Notes: generated by a model not told the origin, from the sequence alone. Positions 53,901 to 62,428 are shown, numbered from the stretch's first letter. The stretch: 64,000 nucleotides of DNA from Anaerotignum propionicum (GCF_024461735.1 NZ_JANGAD010000003.1:186001-250000), one strand, 5' to 3'. Numbers and translations: made by a program.

Positions 53901-55374
53901 ATTTCTGGTGAATATTTCTGCAACAGCAGAAGATACAGATGGAGATAAATTTGAACTTGAGTGGGACGGCAAAGTGGCAGACAGTTACTATGCAGTTGGA
54001 ACGAATACGGTGAAGGTTCGTGCGCAAGATATTGCAGGAGCGTGTTCCCAGTGGGAAGTAAAAACCTTTACTGTAGTAAACGCTACACCGACTATCACAA
54101 ACTTTACAGTAACTCCCACTAGAACAGTGAAAGATGGCAAATTTCTAGTGAATATTTCTGCTACAGCGGTAGATGCAGACGGAGATAAATTTGAGCTTGA
54201 GTGGGAAGGCAAAGTGGCAGACGGTTACTATGCAGTAGGAACACATACCGTGAAGGTTCGTGCAAAAGATATTGCAGGAGCGTGTTCCCAGTGGGCGGTG
54301 AAAACTTTTACAATTGCTAACAGTGCACCGACTATCATCAACTTTACATTAACTCCCACTAGAACAGTGAAAGATGGTAAATTTCTGGTGAATATTTCTG
54401 CCACAGCGGCGGATGCAGATGGAGATAAATTTGAGCTTGAGTGGGAAGGCAAATCAGCAGATGGTTACTATGGGGTAGGAACACATACCGTGAAAGTTCG
54501 TGCTAAAGATATTGCTGGAGTATATTCACAGTGGGCAGTAAAAACTTTTACGGTTGCAAACAGTGCACCGACCATCACCAACTTTACAGTAACTCCCACT
54601 AGAACAGCGAAAGATGGTAAATTTCTTGTGAATATTTCTGCTTCAGCGGTAGATGCAGACGGAGATGCAACTGTGATTGAATGGCAGGGTAAAAATTCAG
54701 ATGGCTACTATGCAGTAGGTACATACACCATAAAGGTTCGTGCCAAAGATTCTGTAGGTTCATATTCTCCGTGGTCGGAAAAGACATTTACTGTTGCAAA
54801 CTCAGCACCTGAACGGCCTGTGATTACCAGAACTCCCAACGGAAACAGTGTTACACCGGGAACTGCAGTAACCATAACAGCAAAAAGCAGTGATGCAGAT
54901 GGAGATGCCATCACCTATGTATGGGAGAACAGGCCAGCGGAATCGGCAGTGTATCCTCTAGGCAAAAATGTAGTGAGAGTAAAAGCGGTAGACAGTGCAG
55001 GGGCAGAATCCCCTTGGTCAGCTATTATGTTCTTCGTTGCTGATTCAAATGGCTCGGGCGGTATGACTTTGTCAGGCCCAGATTCTATCATATTGGAAAA
55101 TGGCATTGAAGGAGCTACCATTACGGGATATACCTTTACCGTTCCCCCTGTATCGGGTCACAGCGGTAACGATTACGGCAGAGTGAGAGGTTATAACATA
55201 CGCACAAATCAGTGGGATCAACTTGACTATGAAACAACCAGTAACGGTATCACTTTTGAACGAAGCCTTAACAGCGGATCATATTCCAAGCTGGAATTTT
55301 ACTACTACACAAACCATAACTGCATGTATAACAAATCAAACATAACATACACCGTCGATTATTATTTTGAATAA
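50950..55374 (+). CDS. Giant SLH-anchored repeat protein, probable pilus-associated adhesin
   Basis: 1,474 residues. Signal peptide 1-27 (ends SAYA). Three SLH repeats (about 30-215) with GHWAEDAILKLTDEGVISGF, GHWAEKNITKL and GIISGYPDGT attach it to cell-wall polymers. A GGSGGAAY linker leads to seven Ig-like units of about 90 residues (each with a LPK-HTDT type start), then five nearly identical 80-residue units and one divergent unit, and a unique C-terminal domain (about 1,385-1,474). No LPXTG. It is sandwiched between two pilin-like genes at the head of the Tad locus, so it may act as a surface or pilus adhesin. Confidence 0.8.
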   Translation: MKQNLKKTTSIFLIICLVLVMFESAYAEKLIFQDSIGHWAEDAILKLTDEGVISGFPDGLCHPDEMITRAEFTALVDRKIERSQDGAVNRPSDFTDIKGHWAEKNITKLTSLDIIVEEEYPENQFSPDEPITRLEMVKMLVRALGIENHSGNCICDLDFTDAQLIKSEDKIYVCIGKKYGIISGYPDGTMQSAGVATRAEAFKMLVKEEEASEQIKREKEQNSVIKNPKEESSNGGSGGAAYVPEPQFSFILPKTAYAGEGIEIKSESQNVTTVAWVVLKNGISVEIPDVVDGELNSGGGIVKIKESGIYTFTATAKNSVGKKITCEQTVTIYPVVTVNFDMPKTAHTDTGIAVDLKSENLGQNLVVWSLIKDGMEVKLENSVIGELGNTGGAMLFSRKGSYELTATITDELGKVSTVSKNIDIYPVAEINLALQSVTHTDKTIAFHVQTKEAEDMTVKWSLMKDGEPVTIENFIEGELSLGENNIRFKEKGVYRLTATLTDKTGRVFTDTAEIIAYPVGSVGFYLPSILHTDDTVKVEATLDEIGNHTAIWSLKKDGKDVQLSEFISGDLTNDGGEVRFKGKGIYTLKASFTDDGQRDYSYEQQIKVYSVPIVSYTQPQYAHTDTEIEIIVKSTDLDGLTLEWLVDNSFGYQDWNTFVEGSLSDTGGKIKFKRAGIYELVARATDETGRVFLFEPKKTTEVLPVLTIDFNLPKVAYTDTSIDLRTSGHNNTLPVEWSLSRNGQAVSLSKVLDGALTALGGKVIFKEHGEFVLTATMTDFLGRSYTHSQEIKIMPVMDFTFTMPSDVHYGKSFPVTISNAKHTQNATVVWVLTQNGETERYTGALTEKGGNISISNTGKFVLTSVATDVLGRESRCTQEINVTNTAPTITNLTATPTRTVKDGKFLVEVSATAEDADGDKFELEWEGRASDGYYAVGTNTVKVRAKDIAGAYSNWAEKTFTVVNTAPTITNFTVTQTRNTKDGKFLVNISATAEDTDGDKFELEWDGKVADSYYAVGTNTVKVRAQDIAGACSQWEVKTFTVVNATPTITNFTVTPTRTVKDGKFLVNISATAVDADGDKFELEWEGKVADGYYAVGTHTVKVRAKDIAGACSQWAVKTFTIANSAPTIINFTLTPTRTVKDGKFLVNISATAADADGDKFELEWEGKSADGYYGVGTHTVKVRAKDIAGVYSQWAVKTFTVANSAPTITNFTVTPTRTAKDGKFLVNISASAVDADGDATVIEWQGKNSDGYYAVGTYTIKVRAKDSVGSYSPWSEKTFTVANSAPERPVITRTPNGNSVTPGTAVTITAKSSDADGDAITYVWENRPAESAVYPLGKNVVRVKAVDSAGAESPWSAIMFFVADSNGSGGMTLSGPDSIILENGIEGATITGYTFTVPPVSGHSGNDYGRVRGYNIRTNQWDQLDYETTSNGITFERSLNSGSYSKLEFYYYTNHNCMYNKSNITYTVDYYFE
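53599..54798 (+). repeat. Five in-frame 240-bp tandem repeats inside the adhesin gene
   Basis: Units begin at 53599, 53839, 54079, 54319 and 54559, with exact 240-bp period; each encodes APTI-NFT-TPTRT-KDGKFLV and ends KTFTV. A sixth, divergent unit starts at 54799. The regular period makes copy-number change by recombination likely. Confidence 0.9.
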
Positions 55375-55388
55375 GGGAGGATTTTTAA

Positions 55389-55640
55389 ATGAAGATAATG
55401 ATGAAGGAAGCACAAAAAAAGGCAGTACAGGCAAAGACTTTTTTTATGATTCAATCTATGAAAATGAGAAGTGTAATCACAAATAACCGTGGTGAAAACT
55501 ATGTTGACTCGGCAGTCAAAATTCTCATTGCTGTAGTTTTGGGCGGATTGCTACTAGCAGGACTTTATGCATTGTTTGGAGATGTGGTGATGCCTACTTT
55601 GGAAACCAAAATTAAGGAAATGTTCAATTATGCAGGCTAA
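55389..55640 (+). CDS. Flp-pilin-like protein, copy 2
   Basis: 83 residues behind GGGAGGA. The leader differs from copy 1, but from NNRGENYVD to the C-terminal NYAG the protein is identical over 52 residues while about 17 codons differ synonymously, including AGT against TCG for one serine. This points to an old duplication kept under strong selection. Ends within the start of the peptidase gene. Confidence 0.75.
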   Translation: MKIMMKEAQKKAVQAKTFFMIQSMKMRSVITNNRGENYVDSAVKILIAVVLGGLLLAGLYALFGDVVMPTLETKIKEMFNYAG

Positions 55641-56076
55641 CGGCATCGCACAGGCGGTGCTTTTTTCTTTTCTGCTGATTTTGGTGTCTGTGGAGGACAT
55701 GAAGAAAAGAGAGATTCCACCACTGTTTTGTGTAGGAATTGCCCTCTGTGCACTGCTGAATTTTAAGGCGGAAAATCTTTTGGGACTTGGCATTCCAATG
55801 GTTTTATTAATAACTGCCGCATGGATTTACCCAGACCAGCTTGGCGGTGGAGATATCAAGCTCACTGCCGCTGTAAGCTTCGTTCTTGGCTTTACTGCCA
55901 CAGCATATGGCGTTATCCTTGGATTTTCCCTTGAACTTGCAGTATTTATTATTTTAAAGCACAGGCGAAAGCTTACAAAGCAAGAGGCAAAGGAGTTTCC
56001 AATGCCTCTTGCTCCTTTTTTAACCATTGGCTTTTTAGTAACATATTTTATGAATTTTGGAGGACTGATGCGATGA
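55630..56076 (+). CDS. Prepilin peptidase (TadV/CpaA-like, A24 family)
   Basis: 148 residues with five or six helices. The two active-site aspartates are in SVEDMKKREIP and LGGGDIKLTAAV, as in A24A peptidases lacking the N-methylase domain. It should cut the NNRG-type leaders of the neighbouring pilin-like proteins. Overlaps the upstream gene by eleven bases. Confidence 0.88.
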   Translation: MQANGIAQAVLFSFLLILVSVEDMKKREIPPLFCVGIALCALLNFKAENLLGLGIPMVLLITAAWIYPDQLGGGDIKLTAAVSFVLGFTATAYGVILGFSLELAVFIILKHRRKLTKQEAKEFPMPLAPFLTIGFLVTYFMNFGGLMR

Positions 56077-56201
56077 GGAAAAGCAGAAATAACAAATGTT
56101 TTATTGCACTGTGGGTCATTGTTCCTATGGTAACAGCACTTGCATTTATACCCAAATTGATTAAAGAAAGCAAAAAGAGAAAATATACAACATCATTTTA
56201 A
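56073..56201 (+). CDS. Small single-helix membrane protein in the Tad locus
   Basis: 42 residues starting on the ATGA overlap with the peptidase stop. Basic N-terminus MRKSRNNKC, one helix (FIALWVIVPMVTALAFIP) and a basic tail LIKESKKRKY. Coupled start and membrane topology support it as real. Function unknown. Confidence 0.55.
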   Translation: MRKSRNNKCFIALWVIVPMVTALAFIPKLIKESKKRKYTTSF

Positions 56202-56215
56202 GGAGGTAAAAAATT

Positions 56216-57046
56216 ATGAGTATTTTGAAAAATAGAACGGTTGTGGGAGTGATTTGTATTGTGCTGTCCCTCATTATTTGTTTTGGAGTCACTCCTTTAT
56301 TTAATAAAGGGATGAGTCAAAAAACAGAGATTGTGCGTGTTGCAAAGGAAATTAAGACAGGTGATGAAATTAAAAATGATATGGTACAGGTGGTGGAAGT
56401 AGGAGGTTACAACCTTCCTGAAAATATCATTAAGAATAAAGATACCGTCATTGGCACTTACGCAACCGCTGATTTGTACATTGGGGATTATATTTTAAAT
56501 ACCAAGGTGTCTCAAGTTCCTGCTGTAGAAAATGCCTATTTATACAACTTGGATGGCAGTAAGCAGGCTATTTCCATTACCATTAAAACCTTTTCAAATG
56601 GTCTTTCTGGTAAACTTCAAAGTGGAGATATTGTTTCTGTTATTGCCCCAGATTATAAAAAACAAGGTGCATCTGTCATTCCCACAGAACTGAAATACGT
56701 AGAGGTTATTTCGGTAACTACGCCAAGTGGGTACGACGCTAACACAGGGGAACAAATTAATGGTGAAGATGATAGAGAGCTTCCTTCAACTGTTACCCTG
56801 CTTGTAACTCCCGAACAAGGAAATGTGTTAGCAGAGCTCGAGGCTGGCGGAACGGCACATCTTTCCCTTGTTTATCGAGGAGTTTCCGAAAAGGCACAGG
56901 AATTCATTATTGCACAGGACGAAGTTATTGCAAAAATTTATCATCAAGAATTGACGGAAACTACAGACGAGGAAAATGCAGGTGATGCATCTGTTGAAAA
57001 TCCTCAAACAGTTAGAAATACGTCAGGGGAGGACTTAGCACAATGA
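56216..57046 (+). CDS. CpaB/RcpC-like pilus assembly protein
   Basis: 276 residues behind AAGGAGG. One membrane helix (about 9-29), a SAF domain (about 40-105, VAKEIKTGDEIKNDMVQVVE) and an RcpC-type beta region with SGKLQSGDIVSVIAPD. In Gram-negative Tad systems it stabilises the secretin; in Firmicutes it may act at the cell wall. Overlaps the next gene by four bases. Confidence 0.85.
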   Translation: MSILKNRTVVGVICIVLSLIICFGVTPLFNKGMSQKTEIVRVAKEIKTGDEIKNDMVQVVEVGGYNLPENIIKNKDTVIGTYATADLYIGDYILNTKVSQVPAVENAYLYNLDGSKQAISITIKTFSNGLSGKLQSGDIVSVIAPDYKKQGASVIPTELKYVEVISVTTPSGYDANTGEQINGEDDRELPSTVTLLVTPEQGNVLAELEAGGTAHLSLVYRGVSEKAQEFIIAQDEVIAKIYHQELTETTDEENAGDASVENPQTVRNTSGEDLAQ

Positions 57047-57852
57047 ACTTCATGAAAAACTCCATCTTTTCACGAGAACAAAGAGCAGAACCCCTAAAAG
57101 AAGAGGTATTGCATGGTGGTGTGCTTGCAGTTTGGGGAAGCCCTGGTTCTGGAAAATCAACGGTTGCAGTAAAGCTTGCAAAATACCTTGCAGACAAAAA
57201 GAAAAACGTAGTCTTGGTGTTATGTGATATGACAGCACCCATGCTTCCCTGTATTTGCCCACCTTCGGATTTGGAATGCGAGAAATCCCTTGGCAGTATT
57301 TTATCGGCAACCCATGTGACAGAGCCCCTTGTGAAATACAATATGATTACTCATAAGAAGATGTCGTATCTCACCATCATCGGTATGCTGAAAGGCGAAA
57401 ACGAATACACCTATGCCTCTTATTCCAAAGTGCAGGCACAGGAGCTAATAGAGAGTCTGCGAAAGATTGCTCCATTTATAATTATTGATTGCAGCAGTTA
57501 CATTGCCAACGATATTTTATCTGCCGTTGCCTTGCTGGAAAGCGACAGTGTACTTCGCCTTGCAAACTGTGATTTAAAATCCATTAGCTACCTGTCAAGC
57601 CAGTTACAGCTTTTGCAAAACAGCAATTGGGATATGGAGAAACAATATAAGGTGGCATCAAATATCAAAGCTAGTCACGGTATTGAACATATGGCTGGGG
57701 CAATGGGTAGTTTGACGTTTAAGATTCCTCATTCCGATGAAGTGGAACAGCAATATCTTGAGGGAAATCTGTTTGCAGATTTATCCCTAAAAGATAGTAG
57801 AGAATTTCGCAGGGAGATTGAGAAAATAATAAAGGAGGTGTTTGGGTGCTAG
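57043..57852 (+). CDS. TadZ/ParA-like P-loop ATPase
   Basis: 269 residues. Walker A WGSPGSGKST (about 27-36), then LVLCDMTAP as the deviant second motif and FIIIDCSSYI as Walker B. Such proteins position the Tad machine at the pole or membrane. Overlaps cpaF by seven bases. Confidence 0.75.
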   Translation: MNFMKNSIFSREQRAEPLKEEVLHGGVLAVWGSPGSGKSTVAVKLAKYLADKKKNVVLVLCDMTAPMLPCICPPSDLECEKSLGSILSATHVTEPLVKYNMITHKKMSYLTIIGMLKGENEYTYASYSKVQAQELIESLRKIAPFIIIDCSSYIANDILSAVALLESDSVLRLANCDLKSISYLSSQLQLLQNSNWDMEKQYKVASNIKASHGIEHMAGAMGSLTFKIPHSDEVEQQYLEGNLFADLSLKDSREFRREIEKIIKEVFGC

Positions 57853-59429
57853 GAAACAAACGAGGAAATTCTGTGTTTGCAACAGAGAACAATAAACAGA
57901 GCCCTACTGTGTCAATAGAATCAGATAACAAAAAACAGGAATTAGAGCTTATAGAAAAAGAAACCGTAAACGAGGAACATTCACCAGATGAAATGGTATC
58001 AGTAGAAAACAGAGCCAAAAATCTTATTATTCCCCCACAGAAACAGAAAAAGGTAGCGGAGCTGGGTACAGGAAATCGAACCCACTCCTTATTTTTTGCC
58101 CCAGAATCAGAAGGCAGGGATTTTTCTTCTGTGCTAAAGGATGTGCAGGAGCATATATCCAGCAACTATTCACAGCTGATTACCAATGGCGACCTACAAG
58201 ATGCCAAAGAGCAGATGAAACGATACATCAGCAAATATGTGCTGGATGAGCGAATTGCAGTCAAAGGCATGGACGGCGGCGAGCTGATAGATGCTCTTTA
58301 TACAGAGATGGCAGAGTACGGATTTTTAACCAAATATATTTTCGGAAAAAACATTGAGGAAATTGACATTAACTCTTGGCAGGATATAGAGGTGCAGTAT
58401 TCAGATGGCAGAAATGTGAAGCTGGAGGAGCATTTTGACTCCCCGGAACATGCCATCAACGTGGTGCGAAGAATGCTCCATGTATCTGGTATGGTGCTTG
58501 ATAACGCAAGCCCTGCAATCCTTGGGCATCTATCCAAAAACATTCGTATTGCGGTGTTGAAAACACCGCTTGTAGATGAAGATGTGGGAATTGCCGCATC
58601 AATTCGTATCGTAAATCCTCAAAGCATGAAAAAAGAAGATTTTGTGCGTAGTGGAACGGCAACTGACACCATGCTTGATTTTCTTTCGCAGCTTATTCGC
58701 TATGGCATTTCTGTTTGCGTTGCCGGTGCAACTTCAAGTGGAAAAACAACGGTGCTGGGTTGGCTTTTAACCACCATTCCCAATAATAAAAGAATTTACA
58801 CCATTGAAAACGGTTCTCGTGAACTTGACCTCACACGATATGAGAATGGAAAAGTAGTAAACTCGGTCATTCATACCCTCACTCGGGACAGTGAAAATGA
58901 GAAGCAAAAAGTGGATCAAATTACACTGCTGGATATGGCATTACGCTTTAATCCCGATATTGCCGTAGTTGGTGAAATGCGTGGAGCAGAAGCCAATGCA
59001 GCACAGGAGGCAGCACGAACAGGTATTGCAGTGCTCACAACCATTCACGCAAATTCCTGTGAAGCCACCTACCGCCGAATGGTTTCTCTTTGCAAACGTG
59101 CGGTGGATATGAGTGATGAAACTCTTTATGGCTATGTGACGGAGGCATATCCTATTATTGTGTTCTGTAAACAGCTTGAAAACAAGGAAAGACGCATGAT
59201 GGAGATTATGGAATGTGAAATTCTGCCTGACGGTACAAGAAATTACTGCACGCTGTTCCAATATATCATTACAGAAAATCGTATGGAGGAAAACGGAACA
59301 TTTACGATTATTGGTCACCATGAACGGAAAGAATCTATTTCCGAAAGCCTGTCAAAACGGCTTTTGGAAAATGGCATGCCCATTGAAATGATTAAAAGCC
59401 TCAAGGAAAGGACGGTGAAAACAGCGTGA
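57846..59429 (+). CDS. CpaF/TadA-type secretion ATPase
   Basis: 527 residues from a GTG. The N-terminal 90 residues are acidic and unstructured. The core has GATSSGKTTVLGWLLTTIPN (Walker A), IYTIENGSRELDL (Asp box), DIAVVGEMRGAEANAAQEAA (Walker B) and TTIHANSCEATYRRM (His box). It is the hexameric motor that drives pilus assembly. Confidence 0.92.
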   Translation: MLGNKRGNSVFATENNKQSPTVSIESDNKKQELELIEKETVNEEHSPDEMVSVENRAKNLIIPPQKQKKVAELGTGNRTHSLFFAPESEGRDFSSVLKDVQEHISSNYSQLITNGDLQDAKEQMKRYISKYVLDERIAVKGMDGGELIDALYTEMAEYGFLTKYIFGKNIEEIDINSWQDIEVQYSDGRNVKLEEHFDSPEHAINVVRRMLHVSGMVLDNASPAILGHLSKNIRIAVLKTPLVDEDVGIAASIRIVNPQSMKKEDFVRSGTATDTMLDFLSQLIRYGISVCVAGATSSGKTTVLGWLLTTIPNNKRIYTIENGSRELDLTRYENGKVVNSVIHTLTRDSENEKQKVDQITLLDMALRFNPDIAVVGEMRGAEANAAQEAARTGIAVLTTIHANSCEATYRRMVSLCKRAVDMSDETLYGYVTEAYPIIVFCKQLENKERRMMEIMECEILPDGTRNYCTLFQYIITENRMEENGTFTIIGHHERKESISESLSKRLLENGMPIEMIKSLKERTVKTA

Positions 59430-60355
59430 ATATCATACTTTTAGTTGCCTGTATCGGAATGATTACAGGTTTTTTTATTATATTATCCCTTTCTCCCACA
59501 GAGTTTACCGATGGGATATTTAAAGGATTTTTAAGTAAGCCCAAAAGTATCAAGGATGAAATAAACGAGGTTACCAACCGAAAAAAGGTCAACCTTTTCA
59601 AAAGAGAAATCACTGAGGTACAGGGAATCTTGAAAATCACAGGTCGTGAAAAAAGGTTTCCTATACTTTGTGTCATTTCTTTGGCACTGTTTGCTGTGGG
59701 AGGTTCAATAGCCATTATGATGAGCAACTTTTTTCTGGTTCCTGTTCTTGCCGTAGGTTTTATGTTCCTGCCATTTTGGTATATCAGATTAACCCAGACA
59801 CACTTCAAAAAAGATATTTCGGCAGAACTGGAAACAGCTCTCAGTATCATTACAACGGCGTATCTGCGAAATGAAGATATTTTAACAGCGGTGGAGGAAA
59901 ACATTTCTTACTTAAATCCGCCTGTTTTATCGGTCTTCAAAGGATTTATCTATAGAATCAAAATGATTAATCCTGATATAACGGCAGGATTGCAGGCTAT
60001 GCGTGGGCAGATAGAGAATGCCGTTTTCCGTGAATGGTGTGATGCCTTGATAGCTTGCCAGTTTGACAGAGGGCTGAAAAGCACCCTAACACCTATTGTT
60101 TCAAAGCTTAGCGATATGCGAGTGGTAAACGGAGAGTTGGAGAATATGGTGTTTGAACCGAGAAAAGAGTTTATTACCATGCAGGTACTGGTGCTTGCCA
60201 ATATACCGCTCCTGTATTTCCTAAATAAGGACTGGTATCACACACTGATGCACACCATTGTGGGTCAGATTGTTCTTGCCATTTGCTTTACGGCAATGTT
60301 TATTTCTATGGCATTTGTAATTAAGCTTACCCAGCCCATAGAGTATCGGAGGTAG
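59426..60355 (+). CDS. TadB-like inner-membrane platform protein (T2SF domain)
   Basis: 309 residues starting at a GTGA overlap. Helices near 5-25, 80-112, 255-275 and 285-305 enclose a T2SSF domain (about 130-240) with ELETALSIITTAYLRNEDIL. Forms the platform with the next protein. Confidence 0.82.
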   Translation: MNIILLVACIGMITGFFIILSLSPTEFTDGIFKGFLSKPKSIKDEINEVTNRKKVNLFKREITEVQGILKITGREKRFPILCVISLALFAVGGSIAIMMSNFFLVPVLAVGFMFLPFWYIRLTQTHFKKDISAELETALSIITTAYLRNEDILTAVEENISYLNPPVLSVFKGFIYRIKMINPDITAGLQAMRGQIENAVFREWCDALIACQFDRGLKSTLTPIVSKLSDMRVVNGELENMVFEPRKEFITMQVLVLANIPLLYFLNKDWYHTLMHTIVGQIVLAICFTAMFISMAFVIKLTQPIEYRR

Positions 60356-60394
60356 ATGGATGACAAAGAAAATGAAGAAAAGGGAGGTGGAGGA

Positions 60395-61267
60395 ATGCAA
60401 CTGATGATGATACTGTTTGGTAGTTTACTTGCCACAGGAATTTTTTTGATTTTTGCAGATATTTTGAAACTGCCAAGCCTAGCCACAGGGAAAGCCATGC
60501 TCTCGGCAACAAAGCCTAGCAAAGAGAAAACAAAAACCATGGATGCTCTAATTGCTGGATGGGCGGTCAGGTTGGCAAAGTTCTTGCCAATGGACGAATA
60601 TAAGAAAATTCGTTTGCAAAATACCCTAAGTGCCGCAGGCATGAAAGAATCACCGGAAGAATTTACGGCAAATGCAATTGTGAAATCGGGACTCATTGTA
60701 CTTGCAGTTGTGCCGGCTCTTTGGATTTTACCGTTGACTGCTCCTGTTTTGCTGTTTCTAGCAATAATTGTTTATTTCAAGGAAATCCGCAAGGCGGATG
60801 AAAAGCTGTCGGCCAAGCGTGAGAAGATTGAGGTTGAACTGCCAAGGTTTGTAGCAACGGTTACTCAGGAGTTAAAGGCAAGCCGAGATGTACTTTCTAT
60901 CTTGGAGAATTTCAAGAAAAATGCAGGCGAAGACTTTGCTAAGGAACTGGATGTTTTAACAGCCGATATGCGTTCCTCATCCTATGAGGCTGCCCTCACT
61001 AGGTTTGAAGCAAGGATTAATTCTTCTATGCTTTCGGATATTACAAGAGGGCTTATTGGTGTGCTTCGTGGAGATGACGGAGCTATTTATTTTCAAATGT
61101 TAAGCCATGATATGAAGCAGTTGGAATTGCAACGTCTTAAGGCACAGGCAATGAAGATACCGCCGAAAATAAGGATATTTAGTTTTACCATGCTGTTGTG
61201 CTTTCTGATGACCTATATCGTAATTATTGTCTATGAAATCATTCGTTCCCTTGGCGGAATGCTGTAA
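60395..61267 (+). CDS. TadC-like inner-membrane platform protein (T2SF domain)
   Basis: 290 residues from the ATG at 60395, which follows GGGAGGTGGAGGA at good spacing; an in-frame ATG at 60356 lies only three bases after GGAGG. The T2SSF domain has IEVELPRFVATVTQELKASR and a C-terminal helix FTMLLCFLMTYIVIIVYEII. Pairs with TadB. Confidence 0.82.
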   Translation: MQLMMILFGSLLATGIFLIFADILKLPSLATGKAMLSATKPSKEKTKTMDALIAGWAVRLAKFLPMDEYKKIRLQNTLSAAGMKESPEEFTANAIVKSGLIVLAVVPALWILPLTAPVLLFLAIIVYFKEIRKADEKLSAKREKIEVELPRFVATVTQELKASRDVLSILENFKKNAGEDFAKELDVLTADMRSSSYEAALTRFEARINSSMLSDITRGLIGVLRGDDGAIYFQMLSHDMKQLELQRLKAQAMKIPPKIRIFSFTMLLCFLMTYIVIIVYEIIRSLGGML

Positions 61268-61285
61268 AGGGGGCGGATAAATAAG

Positions 61286-61690
61286 ATGAAAAAAATGATG
61301 AAGGCATTTAGAAATAATCGTGGTGAGGGTTATATGGATGTGGTGGTGCTTGTTCTTTGTGCCATGCTGGTGATTGCTGTAGCAGTTAAAGTATTTCCTG
61401 CCTATATCGTTAAACAGCAGGTAGATACCTTTGCTACAGAGCTGGTGAGAGAGGCAGAAATTGCAGGACAGGTGGGTACGGAAACTGCAAGGCGAGAACA
61501 GCTTCTTGCTGAAAAAATAGGAATCACTCCAACTGTTGTATGGTCAAAAACAGGTAAAATTCAGCTGAATGAGGAAATTTCTGTGGTTGTTACCTACGAA
61601 GTGAACATTGGGATGTTCAATGGTTTTGGCTCTTTTCCTATCACTTTAAGAGGAGAAGCACTGGGAAAAAGCGAGGTGTATTGGAAATGA
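61286..61690 (+). CDS. DUF4320 family pseudopilin-like protein
   Basis: 134 residues. The leader ends RNNRGEGYMD followed by a helix (VVVLVLCAMLVIAVAVKVF), the same processing pattern as the two pilin-like proteins. The remainder is a small beta domain. Known in clostridial elements as DUF4320. Confidence 0.82.
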   Translation: MKKMMKAFRNNRGEGYMDVVVLVLCAMLVIAVAVKVFPAYIVKQQVDTFATELVREAEIAGQVGTETARREQLLAEKIGITPTVVWSKTGKIQLNEEISVVVTYEVNIGMFNGFGSFPITLRGEALGKSEVYWK

Positions 61691-61791
61691 CCACCGTGAT
61701 GCTGGATCTAATTCGCACATTAAATTTAGCTAGTAGTTTAAGCTTTGTGCCTTGGGTTGAACTTAGCGGAAAGGAGAAAAATGATAAATAA
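61687..61791 (+). CDS. Possible small overlapping reading frame
   Basis: 34 residues on an ATGA overlap with the DUF4320 stop, reading MTTVMLDLIRTLNLASSLSF and ending inside the next gene. The coupled start is the only support; composition is not distinctive. May be spurious. Confidence 0.25.
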   Translation: MTTVMLDLIRTLNLASSLSFVPWVELSGKEKNDK

Positions 61792-62329
61792 ACGATTAGA
61801 ACCACTGAAAAACAACCGAGGCAACGGTTATCCCTTTGCCGTTGCCATTACCCTTTGTCTTGTTATGATTTTTACAGGCATTTCAGAATATTTTCGCTTG
61901 ATGATTGTTGCACAAGGGGTGCGAGATGCTTTGCAGGATGCAGTCATTTCTACTGTGGTAGAAAATTATGATGATGTGTATCATGGAGTGCGTGAGGGAT
62001 ATTCGGGAGGGTATCAGCCTACTGCCGAGGACTTTGAGGAATGCATTGATTATGGGAATATTTATGATAAAATGGATAATATACTTGGCCTGACTCAGAA
62101 CGGTGGATATCACGAAAAAAATGCCTCTGGCAGTGAAACACAGTTTAAAATATGGAATTTAGATGTAGAGATTCGCAATGCACCCTTCGCAGATAGTGAT
62201 AGGGCAGACAAAAGATTTGAGATTGACAGCGCTGTTATGCTGGAAGTTCCCATTTCTTTTGGAGGCAAATTACTACCTACCATGAAAATGAAAGTGAAAA
62301 GCAGTGCCGGTTACACTCCTAAATTTTAA
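61781..62329 (+). CDS. TadE-like minor pseudopilin
   Basis: 182 residues behind AAAGGAG. Leader LKNNRGNGYPF and a helix (AVAITLCLVMIFTGISEYF) are followed by an extracytoplasmic domain of 140 residues. Resembles TadE/TadG-type minor pilins by position and layout; no name-specific motif. Confidence 0.6.
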   Translation: MINKRLEPLKNNRGNGYPFAVAITLCLVMIFTGISEYFRLMIVAQGVRDALQDAVISTVVENYDDVYHGVREGYSGGYQPTAEDFEECIDYGNIYDKMDNILGLTQNGGYHEKNASGSETQFKIWNLDVEIRNAPFADSDRADKRFEIDSAVMLEVPISFGGKLLPTMKMKVKSSAGYTPKF

Positions 62330-62428
62330 CTTTCTAATAGTTATATAAATTATGTTAGACTTTCAGATTTTCTTGTGGTAGGGTGTGGCTTGTAAGGGTA
62401 GATACATAAACGAGGAGGCGAATAACTT

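Noticed and set aside
53599..54798. Regular repeats that could be taken for a CRISPR array
   Set aside because: The 240-bp period is in frame inside one long protein and units are similar throughout, with no short repeat plus unique spacer pattern. Open frames on the opposite strand over this region are shadows of the repeats.
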